Of a stretch of DNA of 64,000 nt, positions 23,601 through 38,600 are shown one piece after another. Position 1 is the stretch's first letter. Every line of letters starts with the position of its first letter. Source of the stretch: Brasenia schreberi (taxonomy: Eukaryota > Streptophyta > Magnoliopsida > Nymphaeales > Cabombaceae); contig JAYKKT010000090.1 of the NCBI GenBank assembly GCA_036023115.1, forward strand, positions 31,537,001 through 31,601,000, in the 5' to 3' direction. Below the pieces are notes generated by a model that saw only the letters and a program-made list of their open reading frames with translations, did not search any database and was not told the DNA's origin. The translations under genes were made by a program, and so were the position numbers.

Positions 23601-26600
23601 TTCATAAGCCCATCTAGATAACAGGTATTGGACACTACAAAATAAGAACCGCAGAAAAAAAGTGACATCCTTTGAAATGTGCTAGAACTCAACCAGATTG
23701 AAGTTTCCAACAGTGTTAAATGGTGGGAATAGTGGGTTGCCCATGTTGAGTTTGATGCATTGTGTTTTTGTGAAGAATTTTTTTAGCTAAGTGAATAGAA
23801 CACTAGAATGAATCTGATGATGCAATAGAAGGCCACGGTAATTGCGAAGCGGGCTCTACACTAAGTGCACCGGTGGTGGTTGCATCCAGAAGGATGAAGA
23901 TGAGCTCGATATCTCTATGGCCTCATAGTAATGCTTATGTAAATCTATCAGTACCTGTTATCCAGTTTTTAAGATTTCTATATCTGAACCCTAGCTAAGA
24001 ATAGCATTTGTTGTATATGACGAGACCCAATTGACTTAGTCAAGCTCCCTATCTTGCTTACTGGGCTCCACCAACTAGTTTGTGGAGTAACCCTCCCTTT
24101 CTTCATTGGGAGGGTGATAGGCATTTTGTTATTGAACTTTGTTCTTAATTTTGTGTAGAAGACATGGAAGAAAGTGATTGTTCCATGAGATGGGCTTATA
24201 TATGGGATTAATATTAAGAAATGTAGAAATAGGTTGGAGATTTGCCATATTTCACTTGTTTACTTGTGTATACTTTTTGGTAATCATGTATTGTAGCTTG
24301 TGGATACCCATAGATATAAAGACATTGAATCTGTCGAGAAGAGCTGCTTGTCCATTAAATATCTGTTCATGAATGGTTCCTTTATAATGCACAGTTGCAC
24401 ATGCACTGTTCACTATCATTTTGAAATCTGAAGGAGCTGGATTTGCTTTAATCTGTATGTCACGTTTTTCTTTTTCTCTTTGTTGAAATAATAAAAACAT
24501 CTCATAGTACTGTAAACGAGCAACATGAGGATGCTGAATATCACTAATGGGTATGACTATCACAACCTAATGGATACAAGCTGTTTTTTAACATTTAACG
24601 ACAACAACAAAAACAACAACTAAGCCTTTTCCCATACTAGACGGGGTCGGCTACATGGATTCTTTGTTTCCACAGAGCCCTATCATGTGTCATGTTAGCA
24701 GTTAACTCACAATAAGCTAGATCATTCTTTATTGTTTCTTTCCAACACTTTTGTGGTCGTCCTCTACCTCTTTTAATACTTTCAAAATCTAGTTTTTCAT
24801 ACTTTCTTACAGGTTTTTCTTTTTATCTTCTTTTATATGTCCAAACCACCTTAAATGATATTCTCTCATTTTATCCTCTATTGGTGCCACACATAATTTA
24901 TTTATAATAACCTCATTATGTATACGGTCTTTTCTTGTATGACCACTCATCCATCTCAACATCTTCATTTCCGTCACAGACATCTTTTGTTGATGATTAA
25001 CTGCCCAACACTAGGAACCATAAAACATGACAAGTCTAATTGTTGCTCTATAATATTGACCTTTTACCTTTAATGATATCTTCTTATCATAAAGAATACT
25101 TGATGCTCCTCTCCATTTTAACCAACTAACATTAATTCTATGCGTAACATCTCTATCAATTTTTCCATCACTCTGAAAAATTGACCCTAGGTATTTAAAA
25201 CTTTCCTTTTGGAGGATGCAATGTGTACCAATTTTAATTTCTATGTCTTCTGAAGTAACCAAATGATCAAACTTACATTACATATATTTTGTCTTTGTTC
25301 TACTAAGTTGGAAGCCTTTACTTTCTAATGTTTCTCTCCGTAGTTCCAATTTTCTATTAACTTTTTCCTTAGACTTCTCCACTAACACAATGTCATGTGC
25401 AAATAACATACACCAAGGTACTTCATCTTGAATATATTTTGTTAACTCATCAATCACCATTATAAATAAGTATGGACTTAAAGTTGATCCTTGATGTAAC
25501 CCATTCAATTGGATCAAGAACCCTTTCTCTAGCAATCTGTGCCCTAAAATTTCCAATTTAGGCTGATTCTTCACTTGCCACCCACTTTGAATTTTGCCAG
25601 TTTGTGAAAAAAATAAATAGTTCATGGTTCTTACCTATATTAAAGCTTCAACTATAATTCATGAATAGCATTATGTGGAGTTTTATTTTCTCAGAAGTGG
25701 CAGCAAGGTTGGGCATTTGTAGAAGGATGATGTTGAGGGTTCACAGTTTTTGCTTCCAGTTTACCAAAATCCCTTGGATTAAGAAGAGAAAAACCACTTT
25801 GACTTCATAACCTATCCTTGTCATAATCGTATGTAGACTTTAGCTGTGCTCCTACACAAAAGATTAAAACTAGCCTAACTAAATTCAAAGAGGTTTTGAG
25901 AAACATCAATACGATAAAATTCGAACTCACTCGTATGCGTAGCACAAAATTAATGAGCTTAATATTATTATCTAAATTGATGAGTTGCATTGTGAACACT
26001 TTTGCATGCCTTAAGGAACATATTGTTCGTACGTGCATTGTTGAATGCGCATATGTAAACACCCAAAAATTTTCTCAAAAGATTTTATCTTTTCGAAATT
26101 TTGCCTTTTCAAGAAAAAATTACGGTTTTGGTTCTTTTAAGGTTTTTCAAATAAAGACACCTTAAACAAACTCATTTCCGTACCAAAATTTCGTAGGAGT
26201 CTTAAAATAAGGGTACATTACACCACTCTTAAAAAAAATAAATTTTGATAAAACCCCCAAAAAATGATTGCGTTGCCCCCAAGGCCAAATTGGGAGGATT
26301 ATGCTTTTTTAAATGATTGCCTTCAAGGAAAGAATGATTTTAAATAATTTTTTAAGGAAACAAATGAAATTGAGACACTGAGAACCAAACTCACAAAATG
26401 TTTGCAAAATATCAAAATTACAAAAACCTTTGAAATCCAAAACAAATCAAATTAAAACCAGACCTCAAAAACTCGCCCGGTCGAGAGTAGTCCTACTCTG
26501 AGATACTACACCCAAGGGTTAAAGTGGTTTGAGGCCCTACACCCATCAAAAGGGTTAAAGTGGTCCAGCACTCTATACCCAACAAAATGTTAAAGTGGTT

Positions 26601-29600
26601 GAAATAATAAAGACTAACTCACGGAGCGAAAATAGGTCACCCATGCAAACAAACACTGAGAATAGGACTCAATTGTTTTTCAAAAAGAATATTTGAAGAT
26701 TTCGTTAAAACTCGATGTTTTCAAATATATTTCAAATGAAATGGTTTAAATAATAATAAAAAAATATTTGAAATCATAAATCTTAACTTAAAAGAGAATC
26801 AAGCGAAACAGAATTCCTGAAGGTTATGATGAAAGCAAATGATCACCCAGAAGACATGGAGTTTAAAGAAGCATAACTCCAACACCAGCAGGGGATTAAA
26901 TCAAGTAAAAAATGGGTACAAGACCAAGCCCAAGACGAATTCAAACCAAGAAAGGACCACGTCTAGAAGCCCAAAGTGAAATTCAAATTCAAAAGATAAA
27001 GGATACACCAAACCGGCCAAGACATATTAAGATGAAGGTCAAGTCAAAAGTGGCACCAAGAAGGCCAACTGATCAAGTCATGGACTAGATCATGCACCAA
27101 AGTGGTGAGCTGCATCTAGCCACGAGCCACAAGCAAGACCGCACCAAATCAAAGCAAAGCAAGGGGTCGGGTTGGATTGCACCTAGCCTAGGAATGCACC
27201 AAGTCTTATCCTTGATCAAAATGGAGACCATCCATGTGCTCCCATGTGACCAGCACCTTTCAAAGTGATTTGGATCAAAATTGGGTCAAATATGAAGCCC
27301 CATTCCCAACCCATGGAAGGGTCTAGAAGCCCCCCTTAAATCTATAAATAGGGGCCTTGAGGGGCTGATCAAGGGGAGGCAAAGTGAGAAAAACCCAAGG
27401 AGAAACCCAAAGAAAAATTAAGAGAGAAAATCCTAGCAAATAGAGAAAGAAGAGGAGAGGAAGGAAGAATCATCCCCCAAAATGGAGGTGCTGCCCTCCC
27501 AAGCCATCGGTTTCCAAGGTCTTCAATAAAGGTTGGTTTTCTTCGCTTGTCTTTCCTTTCTTTAATTGCATTCAATTCAATTTGTAATTAAGGAGCCTTT
27601 GTCTTCAAATCATTGTAATATTTGAGTAGATGTGCTGCAAATTTTCATCCAAGTGCAAAGGTAAAATCGTCTACTATTTGTTTGATTTGTGGTTGTTTCT
27701 ACCTCAATATACATTGTAAACTTATACTCTCTCATCTCTTCTATATGTAAGCTATATGATAATTTTCTTTGATTATTGCACTTCCTCTCTTATAGAATAA
27801 AGTCTTCAATCGAAAATTTCTTTGGATGATAATCTAAACCATTAAAGATCAATCGGATGCATTCATTAGACTCTTAAGATAGAAAACATTATTGTCAGTA
27901 TTCTTCATCTGTTTGATCATTGATTTTTTCAGCCCGAATTCTTGAACAAAAAATTTTGAAAATCAGTCCACACTTTAATCACACAGGCCACTATTCTATA
28001 AAATTTGCAAGAATTATAGACATGGGAAAGGTCAAGAATAAAATTTTGAAAATCGAACAAAATCCGAGACAGAACCTGTCTGCACAATAGAGACGCACAA
28101 TAGAGACTAGGTAAAAAGTCCCTTAACTCTGTCTATAGTGATCCACAAACTCTGAAAATTGTCTTGTTAGAAAGTTGAGTCCCATATCTTTAAAACGTGA
28201 TCAATTTCATAAAATTACAACTACGTGAAGAGATACTATGTGTTTCTTTAAGCCTTTGTATTTCTTTCACAGGGTTTGTCTTGAGTTCCAAGGCTGAAAA
28301 CATCACTCATTTAATTATGTTCGTCCTTAGAACCAAAAACAAAAACAAAAATATCCCAATAAACTCCACTCATGAGCCTATCTAAGGTAAATTTTGCAGG
28401 ATTTTTTGAGATCCAAAAAATACCAAAAAAATTTGGAACATTTGTTGCTGGAAATTTAACTATTTTTTTTCATATTTGAACCTGAAATTTTGTCAAGAGA
28501 AAGATCACACGATTTTTGAAAAGGCTTTTCAATTGAAAATATTGGATCCTAAGACAATTTTTCAAGCGTCTAGGCCGACCCTTAAGCATCAGTTCAAGAA
28601 GGACTACGTCGAAAAGAACTCACTTATCCACAATCGCCAAATAAGTAAGAAAATTATCTTTGCTAGTTTGAGCAAACTAACTGGCACGCTCACACACTTA
28701 TAGTTTTGAATTAAGTTTTGAGTATCTACATAGGCTTTCAAACGAAATTCACATCTACACATCAAACTCGTCTCCTAGCCAAAGGTAAGGAAGCAATCAA
28801 TAGCTGGGGTTCTATCAATTGTATTTTTTTCTTTCTACGAAAACATAGATTATGCACTCTAAAATATAAAAGTAACACTATAATGTTATCGATAATGTCC
28901 ACAAAGACAAACACAAATGATCACAAAAGATCTTTCAGAAGTCAAATCACCAAACACTTGTACAAAAGACAAACATAGATTATGGCACACACCCTCTATT
29001 TATAAAGGTTTTTATTACAAGTAGTAGAGATGAGAGAGATTGGGAGCAACAATTCCCAACGAACGACTAGTAGTGTAGTTGTTGGGGTATGAGGGTCAAT
29101 CCAAATCGGCTCGTGTCATGGGCTTGCTCGGCCCTAACGACCCAACTTCCTATTACAAGTTAACATCCCTCTCCAACTTGTGGTGTATATACCAAAAATT
29201 TGTTCGACAAAAACATGAATCTAGGGGCGAACAAAGACTTTGTGAAGAAATTTGCCAGTTGTAGCTCTGAAGGTGCGAAAAAAGACTTTGTGAAGTTAAC
29301 ATCCAATAACATAAAGTAAACATTTTCTTCAAGCATTTCTCCCGAATATAGTGGTAATCCATCCCAATGTGTTTGGTTCGTTCATGGAATGTATTGTTTG
29401 AAGCTATATACATTACGCTTTTGTTGTCGCAAAGCAATTCTGTAGAGTCCTAAAGGGCAACCTCAATGTCTGCTAGAAGTTCAGTGATCCAAGATATCTT
29501 AGTTGTTGTAGCGGCCATGATTATATTTTGCTTTCGTAGACGATATGGACACCTCTTGCTGCCTTTTACATCTCCAAGGGATTAGTGAGTCACCTAAAAA

Positions 29601-32600
29601 CACACAAAATCCAGTGGTTGAATGTCTAGCATTGACATCCCTACCCCAATCAACATCATTATTGCAGTTAATTTAAGAGAAGATGGTGAGGTTAGAATGA
29701 TACCCCTTTCAAGTGTAGCTTTTATGTATCTCACAATCCGCATAACTAAACTCATGTGTGTAATGGTCGGAGCTTGTTGAAATTAACTTGCCACATGTAC
29801 TGGGTGTGCTATATTTGGTCGAGTGATGTAAGGTATGGGTGTGCTATATTTGGTCGAGTGATGTAAGGTACGTCAAAACTACTATCATTTGTCAGTAAGG
29901 TGTGGGATCTTCTAGCTTTTCTCCATATGTAGTTCTTAGTATGCTCTCCATCACTTCCAGTGTGCTCACCTTCTTGTCATCTGTCAATCTTGACCTGTTA
30001 ACATCACTAGTAAATTTTCTTTGTGACATAAATAACCTGTGTTATTCTCAAGAAGTAACTAAGAACACCTAGATATTTTTTTTAAAATTCTTCATGAAAA
30101 TCTTTTTTTATTTGCAAAATCCTATTCTCATCACTTCCAGAAGTAGAATAATAATACTTGCATCATTTATCCTTAATTCCTTACAAACAAAGTAGTGTAA
30201 GTAAACAAGAGCAAAAATTCCGTGCATGCATAAAGTTTTCAAATCTATCAAATTAAGCCTTACGTGCTTGTTTAAGTCTATATAGAGCCTTTTTTTTTGT
30301 TTAAGAACATAATTACTTGGGGCAATCCTGGAGGAGGAGCCATATATATTTCTTCACTAAGATTATTATTCAAAAAAGCATTTTTAACATCCAATTGATA
30401 TATGTCCCAGTTTCTAATAGCACAAATAAAATTACTTAGGTGCTTGTTTAAGTCTATTTAGAGCTTTTTTTTTTAGTTTAAGAAGATAATTACTTGAGGA
30501 GGAGCCGTACATATTTCTTCACTAAGATTACCATTCAAAAAAGCATTTTTAACATCCAATTAATATATATCCCAGTTTTCAATAGCACAAATAGAAATCA
30601 ATATGCGAACAATAGTCATATGAGCAACAATAACTAAAGTTTCCTCATAATCAATTCCATATTCTTGAGAATGCCCCTTAGCTATAAGTCTTGATTTATA
30701 TCTTTCAATAGAACCATCACTATGTGTTTTGACCTTATAGACTCACCTAAAATCAATATTTTTTTGGGGGGTTTAGGCATAATGTCCCAAGTACAATTCT
30801 TTTCTAGAGCTTCTAGTTCATCATTGATAAATTTTTCATTCTTAGTTATTTTTTGCTTGGTTATAATGTTTTGGTTCATTGATACTCGATATGATTGTTA
30901 TACGGTTTTTATATTGACTTTAAAATGTTTCATAAGACACATTTTTAGGAGGCTTTATTACTCTTTTGCTTGGGATATTGACATTTTCTCTATTTTTCCT
31001 TACATAAAAATGTTCAAAAGGTCTAATGATTTCTTCTCTACCTTCTTGATTTGTAGGTTCGTACTCTAATTGGACCATACTTTCCTCTTGTTTTTCTTGA
31101 TTGTCATGCTAACTTTTCATCCATGATTTCATCCAAAAACATGTGTTTTTTGACTTATCTTCATAATAATATTCATCTTGAATGAATTTAACATCTCTAG
31201 ACACATAAGTTTATCTTCTTTTGGGTTGTACTTGTAACACCTATACCTTTTTTTATCAATACCATAGCCAAGAAAGACACATTCAATAGCTTTAGGTCCT
31301 AACTTATCATTTTTATCCATATAAATATAACACTTACGTCCAAATACTTTCAACCAATTATAACTAGATTTATTAGAATACAAATTTTCAATGGGAGAAC
31401 ACTTTTCTAGTTTGGTTGAGACATCCTATTTATTAAGTATATAGAAGTTAAAGCGGTTTCGGCCCACAAGAATTTTGGAACTTTACTTGCTATCAACAAA
31501 GTTCTAGTAGTTTCAATAATGTCTATGTTTTATTTCGTCTAAACTATTTTTTTGGAGAGTTTTTGTACAAGATTTTTTATGCTAAATTTCATGTTCTTGA
31601 TAGTTGTTTAAGTGATTTTGAGAGATATTCACAACCAGAGTCAGTTCTTAAAATCTTGATATTAGTTTCAAATTGAGTCTTGATCATATTGCGAAAGGTG
31701 AAAAGTTTTTAAAGAATTCTATTTGTGTTTCAAAAAATATATCGAGGTGGGTCAAGTAAAATAATCTACAAAAATAACAATAACATATAGGTCACTCCTC
31801 TTTTTGAAGTTACGAGAGCGGGTCTACAAACATCGAAGTGCACTAATTCAAAAGCCTTTTATGGTAAAAGTTCTTTCACCAAATGGTGCATGATGTGTTT
31901 TGCCAAATATACAATCTTTGCAAATGAAATCATTATTTTTATTAGTCTTTATCCATAGATAATTGTATATTTTGCTTCCATCAAGATGCTCTAATCTTTT
32001 GTGCCAAAGCTCAAACTCATTACAAGTAATTCCACATGTTTCAAAATTTGACACAACTAAATTATTCATGGTGTAGAGACCACCTTCTCTATGTCCTTGC
32101 CTATTTGACAAATGATTATGCACCACACGTTCATTTGATGAGAAGGTAATAATGCAACCATTATCACAAATTTAAAAAATCGATAGAAGATTAAGATTTA
32201 ATTTTGGTATAAAACATACTTGAGGTAGTTTAAAAGAATTATTTTATAAGTTACCAATTTCTTTAACATCAAGCTCGGTTCCATCGACCGTAAACACTTA
32301 TGCTTTAACTTGTGTGCATTTGTCTAAAATTTATATTCATTTGTCATATGAAAGGAAGCACGAAAATTTAAAAACCATGACATACCTTGGTTTTCTAAAG
32401 AAGTTGATAACGCCGACCCGGAGATGCATGCCTTTTCTTTGAATATTTCTTCAATGTAGGCATTTTCTTCACGGTAGCACTTCCTCCTTGTTGTGAATGG
32501 CCTCCACACGAGGAAACTTCCTCAATAAGAGAGGACACATGGTTTTTATATGCCCACTCTCCTTGCAATAATGACAAATGATATTCTTGTTTGGCCATGA

Positions 32601-35600
32601 CATTACATTACCTTTGAATTGTTCATTTCCTCACTATTTTTGGCGTGCGGTGGCTTGTAGGTCTTCAAATAGTTTTTGGGTATATATGTAGCAAGAACAC
32701 TTCTTTATTGCCTTTTATATTTCTCAATTTCTTCCATAACTAAATCGGCCAAGATCTAATAGCTTTTGTGTCTTGTTTTTTTATGAACCAAATTTGATCT
32801 TATGTTTCCAAATTCGTCTCTCAATCCCCGTATAAACATAAAGAAATATTGGTTGTCAAAATATTCTTAAAACTCATTCACACTTTCGAGTTTTCCGAAT
32901 TTGTCAAAACTCCTAATTTAGTTTCAAAAATCGGAAAACTCATTGTAATAATCCTTAATACTCATGGAACCTTGTTTGAGCATTATCATTTTTTTCATCA
33001 AATTTATTTGAAAAACAAAGCCGTCTTGGGAATAAGTTTTCCTAAGGTATTTCCAAGTCTTAATTCGTAAGGTATTCATTTCTTTGTGATAAGAAGATAT
33101 CATTAAAGTTAAAAGGTAAATATTATAGAGCATCAATTAGACCTGTCATGTTTTATGGTTCTGAGTGTTGGGCAATGTACAAAAGATGTCTCCGAAAGTT
33201 TTCCTAAGGTATTGCCAAATCTCAATTCGTAAGGTATTCATTTCTTTGTGATAAAAAAATATTATTAAAGTTAAAAGGTAAATATTATGGAGCAACAATT
33301 AGACATGCCATGTTTTATGGTTCTGAGTGTTTGACAATTAACCATCAACATTTACAAAAGATGTTTGTGACAAAAATGAAGATGTTGAGATGGATGAGTG
33401 GTCATACAAGAAAAGACCGTATACATAATGAGGTTATTAGAAACAAATTAGGAGTGACACCAATGGAGAATAAAACGAGAGAATATCGTTTAAGATGGTT
33501 TGGACATATAGAAAGAAGATTAGAAGAAAAACCTGAAAGAAGGTATGAAAAACTAAATTTGGAAAGTATTGAAGGAGGTAGAGGACAACTACAAAAGTGT
33601 TGGAAAGAAACAATAAAGAATGATCTAGCTTATTGTGAGTTAACTGCTAACATGGCACATGATAGAGCCCATTGGAAACAAAGAATCCATGTAGCCGACC
33701 CCGTCTAGTATGGGAAAAGGCTTAGTTGTTGTTGTTGTTGTAAATAAGTAATACGTCAGAGCCTACTTAAGTATGCCCCACCCCCAAAAAAGGTTCTAGG
33801 TCCACCACTCTGCACGTAGTTCGCGGATGACATTATGCTGGTGGATGAAACAACAGAGTTTAACAACAAACTGAAACTACTGAAGAAACTTTAGAAACAA
33901 AGCATTTTCAGCTTAGTAGGACTAAGATAGAACAAAATGCAAGTCTGCAAATCGACCCAGACTGACTTACTAGTAGGATGCCCGAAATCTCAAATAAAGT
34001 AGATTGATATAGAAGTTAAAGTTGGTATGCAATTTCATCCCCAAGAAAGACAATTTTAAGTGCTTAGGATGAGTATCTGAAAAAGGTGGGAGAATTGATG
34101 GAGATGTCACGCACACAAAAATGCAGGTCGCCATAAATGGGGAAGTGCGTGAGATTTTTTGTTTGACAAGAAAATATCATTAGAATGGGAAGGTAAATAA
34201 ATATTGGGAATCTGCCGTAAGACAAACACTACTATGTGCTGGCATTTAACAATCAATGTGTGTAGACATGATGTGCAAATCTTACAAGAAGTACCGGATC
34301 CAATACTAAGAAAAGAGTTGATATAGTACTATATAAGATAAAACGAGAGAGACATACTTAGAATGATTCTTGCATTTGTTGAGGTGCTACATGGAGTTGC
34401 TGTAGGAAGTCGTGAGAACTCTAAAGCGTTGGAACAAAAGAATAAAACATGATCTTGCTTCTCTGAAGGTAATTACTAATATGACACAAGATCAGCTGAA
34501 TGACAATTAAGAATCCATGCAGCTGACCCCACTTAGTGTGGGAAAAGGCTTAACTTTGGTTTTGGGTTTGGATTTAGTGTGCACTTTCAAGGTTTAGTTT
34601 TCTTCAACTCTCTCATGTTCTCATCCTTCATTATGAAAATTTTCTATGGCTGCAGGATGTAGGAATATTTGGCTATTCTCGAAAAGATTTGACAGATGAA
34701 GATCTGAGGACCATAATTGAAGAAACACTGACTTGTCGAGTTGATCATGCGTATGAACCTGTGAACCTTTTAACTTGTTCAATTGATAAAAAAGTTCTTG
34801 CATATCCAAAACATTTCCCACACTTCCTATGCTATTCCATGGTTTGTGAAAATGTAATATGCGTTCAGTTACTTTGACAATGTCATAGATACTATTCACT
34901 GGAATGAGTTTGACAACATTATCTTATACATTATAGCCGCAAGATCAATTGTTAGAGCAATCCTCATCCAAAGTTTTAGAAGATTCAAGATACGTATAAA
35001 CTAAGTTTGTGTTTCAGAGAAAAGACAACAAAAGTTGAAAGGTGTCAGTGATGTAAAAGCAATCAAACACTTCCTTTTGAGGAAAAGGATGCAATGTGGT
35101 ATTGCATTATGTTTTCAGTACTTTCTGATATCTTTTAGTACAATATTAAAAAAAATCCTATGTTACTTAGAATGTTGTAGTTTTTCCATAAAAATAGAAA
35201 TATCTGCAAAAAGCTTTTTCTTGTTAATATGTTTTGTAGTGTCATGTCGTGTTCTATCGTGTTGTGTGTAGTTTTGTGTCTAAGTGTGTTAAGTACAAGT
35301 AATGATTGGACCCAATGGATTTGGATCAGATCCATTGGAAACCATATCCTAGATTTAAGGTTAATTATGTCTTTTAAGTTATATTAGGTTTAGTATAAAG
35401 TCTGGAATTCATTGGGGCCGCAGTTAACAAGAAAGAAAGAAAAGATCGGCCACCAGAAACAGGGGCCGAGTACGTGAGAATGGCAGTTGTTGATGAATGA
35501 ATGATTTTCTTTCATTTTTGTCAATGAAATCTGATGATTGAAAGCAATATGGTATCAGAGCCTTGCACGTGAATGTAGTGGCTGCCGAGGTACCTAGTTC

Positions 35601-38600
35601 CTGAAAAAAAAATCATAGGTAAGTCGATGTATTAATTTTCTGAAAGTTTGATGAAAAGAAGATTATATATATAAAGTCATCAGACAGAGTATCAATCCGT
35701 ATATTAGAACAAATGCAATTGTGGGTGACAAACAAGATCATTCAAGAGAAGAATAGTGGTGACTAGTTGCAAATTATCAAGATCAGGGACAGATATTGAA
35801 TCTTAAGTCAGTGACAGCAGGTAACTAGTCGCAGATCGTCAATATCAGGGACAAATATTGAATCTTAAGGCGCAGTAAAGAATCGTCAACATCATCTATA
35901 TTGATGGCAGGAAGTATTGATAGATATTGCATCACAAGTCGTTCATATCATCCATATTGACAGCAACTTTGAATCCCAAGTTGCAGTGGAAATGAAATAT
36001 TGACTGAACCGTCAATATCACCACCGATAGCAATCTGAACATTGACTGAATAGTCAATATCACCACCACCAACAACCTGCAAAATAAAGGCAGTGTTAGA
36101 AATATTGAAAGACTTTGTTGAAAGTATACAAGATAAATTGAATCGCTAGCATAATCAATTAGGGTATTAAGAAATCAAATCTTAATATCTTTCAACCTTG
36201 ATCGAGAAGGAAGAAAAGTCGAAAGAGGAAATTATGTCAACCACATATGGACAGGATCAGAAGATCGAACCATTTCAAATTACAAACATTCGTTTAGATG
36301 GAAGAAATTATAGAGAATGGGCCAGGTCTATCGAGCTAGTATTGCGATCCAGAGGAAAATCTTCTATTATCAGACATAATTCAAAACCTCTAGAAGGAAG
36401 CAGTGCAGACTGTAGACTATGAATGTTGGGTGAAAGAAGATGCCCTTGTAAGTTCCTGGCTAATTCAATCTATGAATCCATCTATCAGTAAAACCTTTAT
36501 GTATATGGAATCAACGGCTGAGATTTGGACTGCAGGAGAAGAGGCTTACTCTAGACAGAAGAATAGTGCAAAAGAGTACGAGATTATTTAAAGGATGAGA
36601 AAATATTGTCAAGGAACCATATAATAAGTGAGTATTATGGGGAATTGCGTGAACTCTGGAATGAAAAAGATATTGTGGAAAACAAATGTAGTCATTGTGT
36701 AAAAGAGATAACGGCTGAGTCTGAAATTCGAAAAGTATTTGATCTGCTATGGGGAGTTTCATCAGATTATGAATCATTAAATTAAACATTCTAAGTAAGG
36801 AAGAACTTCCGTCACTTGGCACAGAATATTCACTTTTACTGAGGGAGGAAGACAAAAAGAATCTAGAGAAAGGTGAACATATACAAGTGGAAAAATCTGT
36901 ATTTGTTGGTAGAGGACAGAGCAGTTATCAAAGAGAGAGGGACTCATTCAGAGGTAGAGGAAGAGGAAGGAATCAATACTATGATGATAAGAGCAAACTA
37001 GAGTGCACACATTGTGGAAAGAAAAGGCACACAAAGGAACAATGTTGAGAAATTATTGGAAAGACTTCAAAATATAGAGATTATGGCAGGAAACCCACAT
37101 AATATAAAGATTTTGGCAGTCACGTGGCAACTATATCTCAAAAGAAAGCTGACATGAATCCAATAAACGAAGTGGCAGAATTAAAGAAGTATATTGCAAA
37201 AATTGAAACACGTTTACGTGATCAACCTTCAACTTTCTCATCAAAAACAGAATCAAGTCCTCCTACCTCATACAATATCAGTGGTAATTATTCACTTAAA
37301 GATCCTCCAGTTTTTTCTAATTGGATAATAGATTCAGGGGCTACTGATCATATGGTAGGAAACAGGTCTAATCTTATGCAGTATGAAGTGAATTCAACCC
37401 CTCAGTATGTAAAGGTAGCAAATGACTCATTGATAACTATGGCAGGAAAGGGAACAATTCAGAGAGATAATCTCAGACTTAATTCAGTGATATATATTCT
37501 AGAGTTTCTTGTAAATCTACTTTCAGTAAGTTCATTGGTTAGAGATATGAATTATACAGTTACTTTTTCTTCATATGGCTGTGTTTTTCAGGATTTAAAG
37601 ACGGGAAGAATCTTTGGTCGTGGTGAACTACGCAATGGACTATACATATTATGTGGAGATCAAATTCTAAAACATCAAAGAGCATTGGCAGCTAGTATTA
37701 CGGAAGAAGAAATAAAAATTTGGCATAATAGATTAGGACATTTGCCTGTTTCAAAATTGAGAGAACTTATTTCCCTTTCAATTCCTAATGATATGGTATT
37801 TCAATGCGATGTACGCCAAAGAGCAAAACATCATAGAGCTACTTTTCCTAGCAATAATTCAAGATCTGTTGTTCCTTTTGAGTTGATACATTATGATGTT
37901 TGGGGACCATGTGTGATACCTTCTGTTGGAAATTTTAAGTACTTTGTTACCTTTATTGATGATTTTTCCACACTTACATTTGTTTATTTAATGAAGTCTA
38001 AGTCAGAAATCTCCTCTATTTTTCCTCTAGTTCATAACCTTATCAAGACTTAGTTTGGATATACTGTTAAAACACTCAGATCAGATAATGGTGGAGAATA
38101 CTGTAATACTCAATTGGAATCATATCTCCAATCTCATGGTATTATACATCAGACATCTTGTGTTTATACACCACAACTAAGTCACATAGACACTTCTAAG
38201 TGGTGGAGTGTCAACCCCGACACTGGTGCGACACCGACAGCGTGTCGGTGCAACATGTCCAAAAAAAAATATTTTTGCAATTTTTTTTTGTAACTCACGG
38301 ATAAATGGGTCTGGATAATGAAGATTGATTTATGTATTATGATGAAATTAATAGCTGTTTACCATTTATATGTTTTGCTTTAATATAAAGTTGTGTACTT
38401 ACTATTGTAGCTTTATTCAATATAAAGCTGCATGAATGATTTTGGGTACGAACAATTGGTTTCTTATTACTCAATCTGATTGGATTCTTGACTCCATACT
38501 GTATGCCTTTCCACAGAATAATCTCTGTCACGAAACACATTTAAAGACCAGGAACATTGCTAGATCAATAGAACAGAAGAGTATGACATCACTAGTGGAT

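Larger units (their letters stand above)
28750..33090 (-). mobile_element. Old Copia-type LTR retrotransposon, minus strand, 3' LTR present
   Basis: Minus-strand order is gag (33090 down, [15 protein letters not shown]), protease region (32400-32324), GAG-pre-integrase ([18 protein letters not shown], 32126-31848), integrase C-part ([18 protein letters not shown], 31383-31129), RT start ([18 protein letters not shown], 30879-30682), and the RNase H end ([20 protein letters not shown] and [13 protein letters not shown], 29437-29330). A polypurine tract GGAGAGGGA then precedes a TGTTAAC-starting LTR whose high end is at 29165; a minus-strand TATA (TTTATAAATAGAGGG) lies near 29000. The protease motif DSGA reads NFRA, and stops abound. 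The 5' end is lost where an RTE fragment inserted into gag. Confidence 0.85.
22995..34655 (+). other. G6PD4 intron 3 (11.7 kb), filled by transposons
   Basis: Donor GTACAG after ...SGYLPK and acceptor CTGCAG before [12 protein letters not shown]. Inside are an RTE fragment (minus), a Gypsy-like LTR, an old Copia (minus) and two more RTE fragments (plus). The stretch 22995-24600 shows no recognised feature. Confidence 0.85.

Noticed and set aside
33310..33708. Stand-alone 132-codon gene
   Set aside because: It is the C-terminal tail of an RTE LINE, and the same tail is present at 48804-49202.
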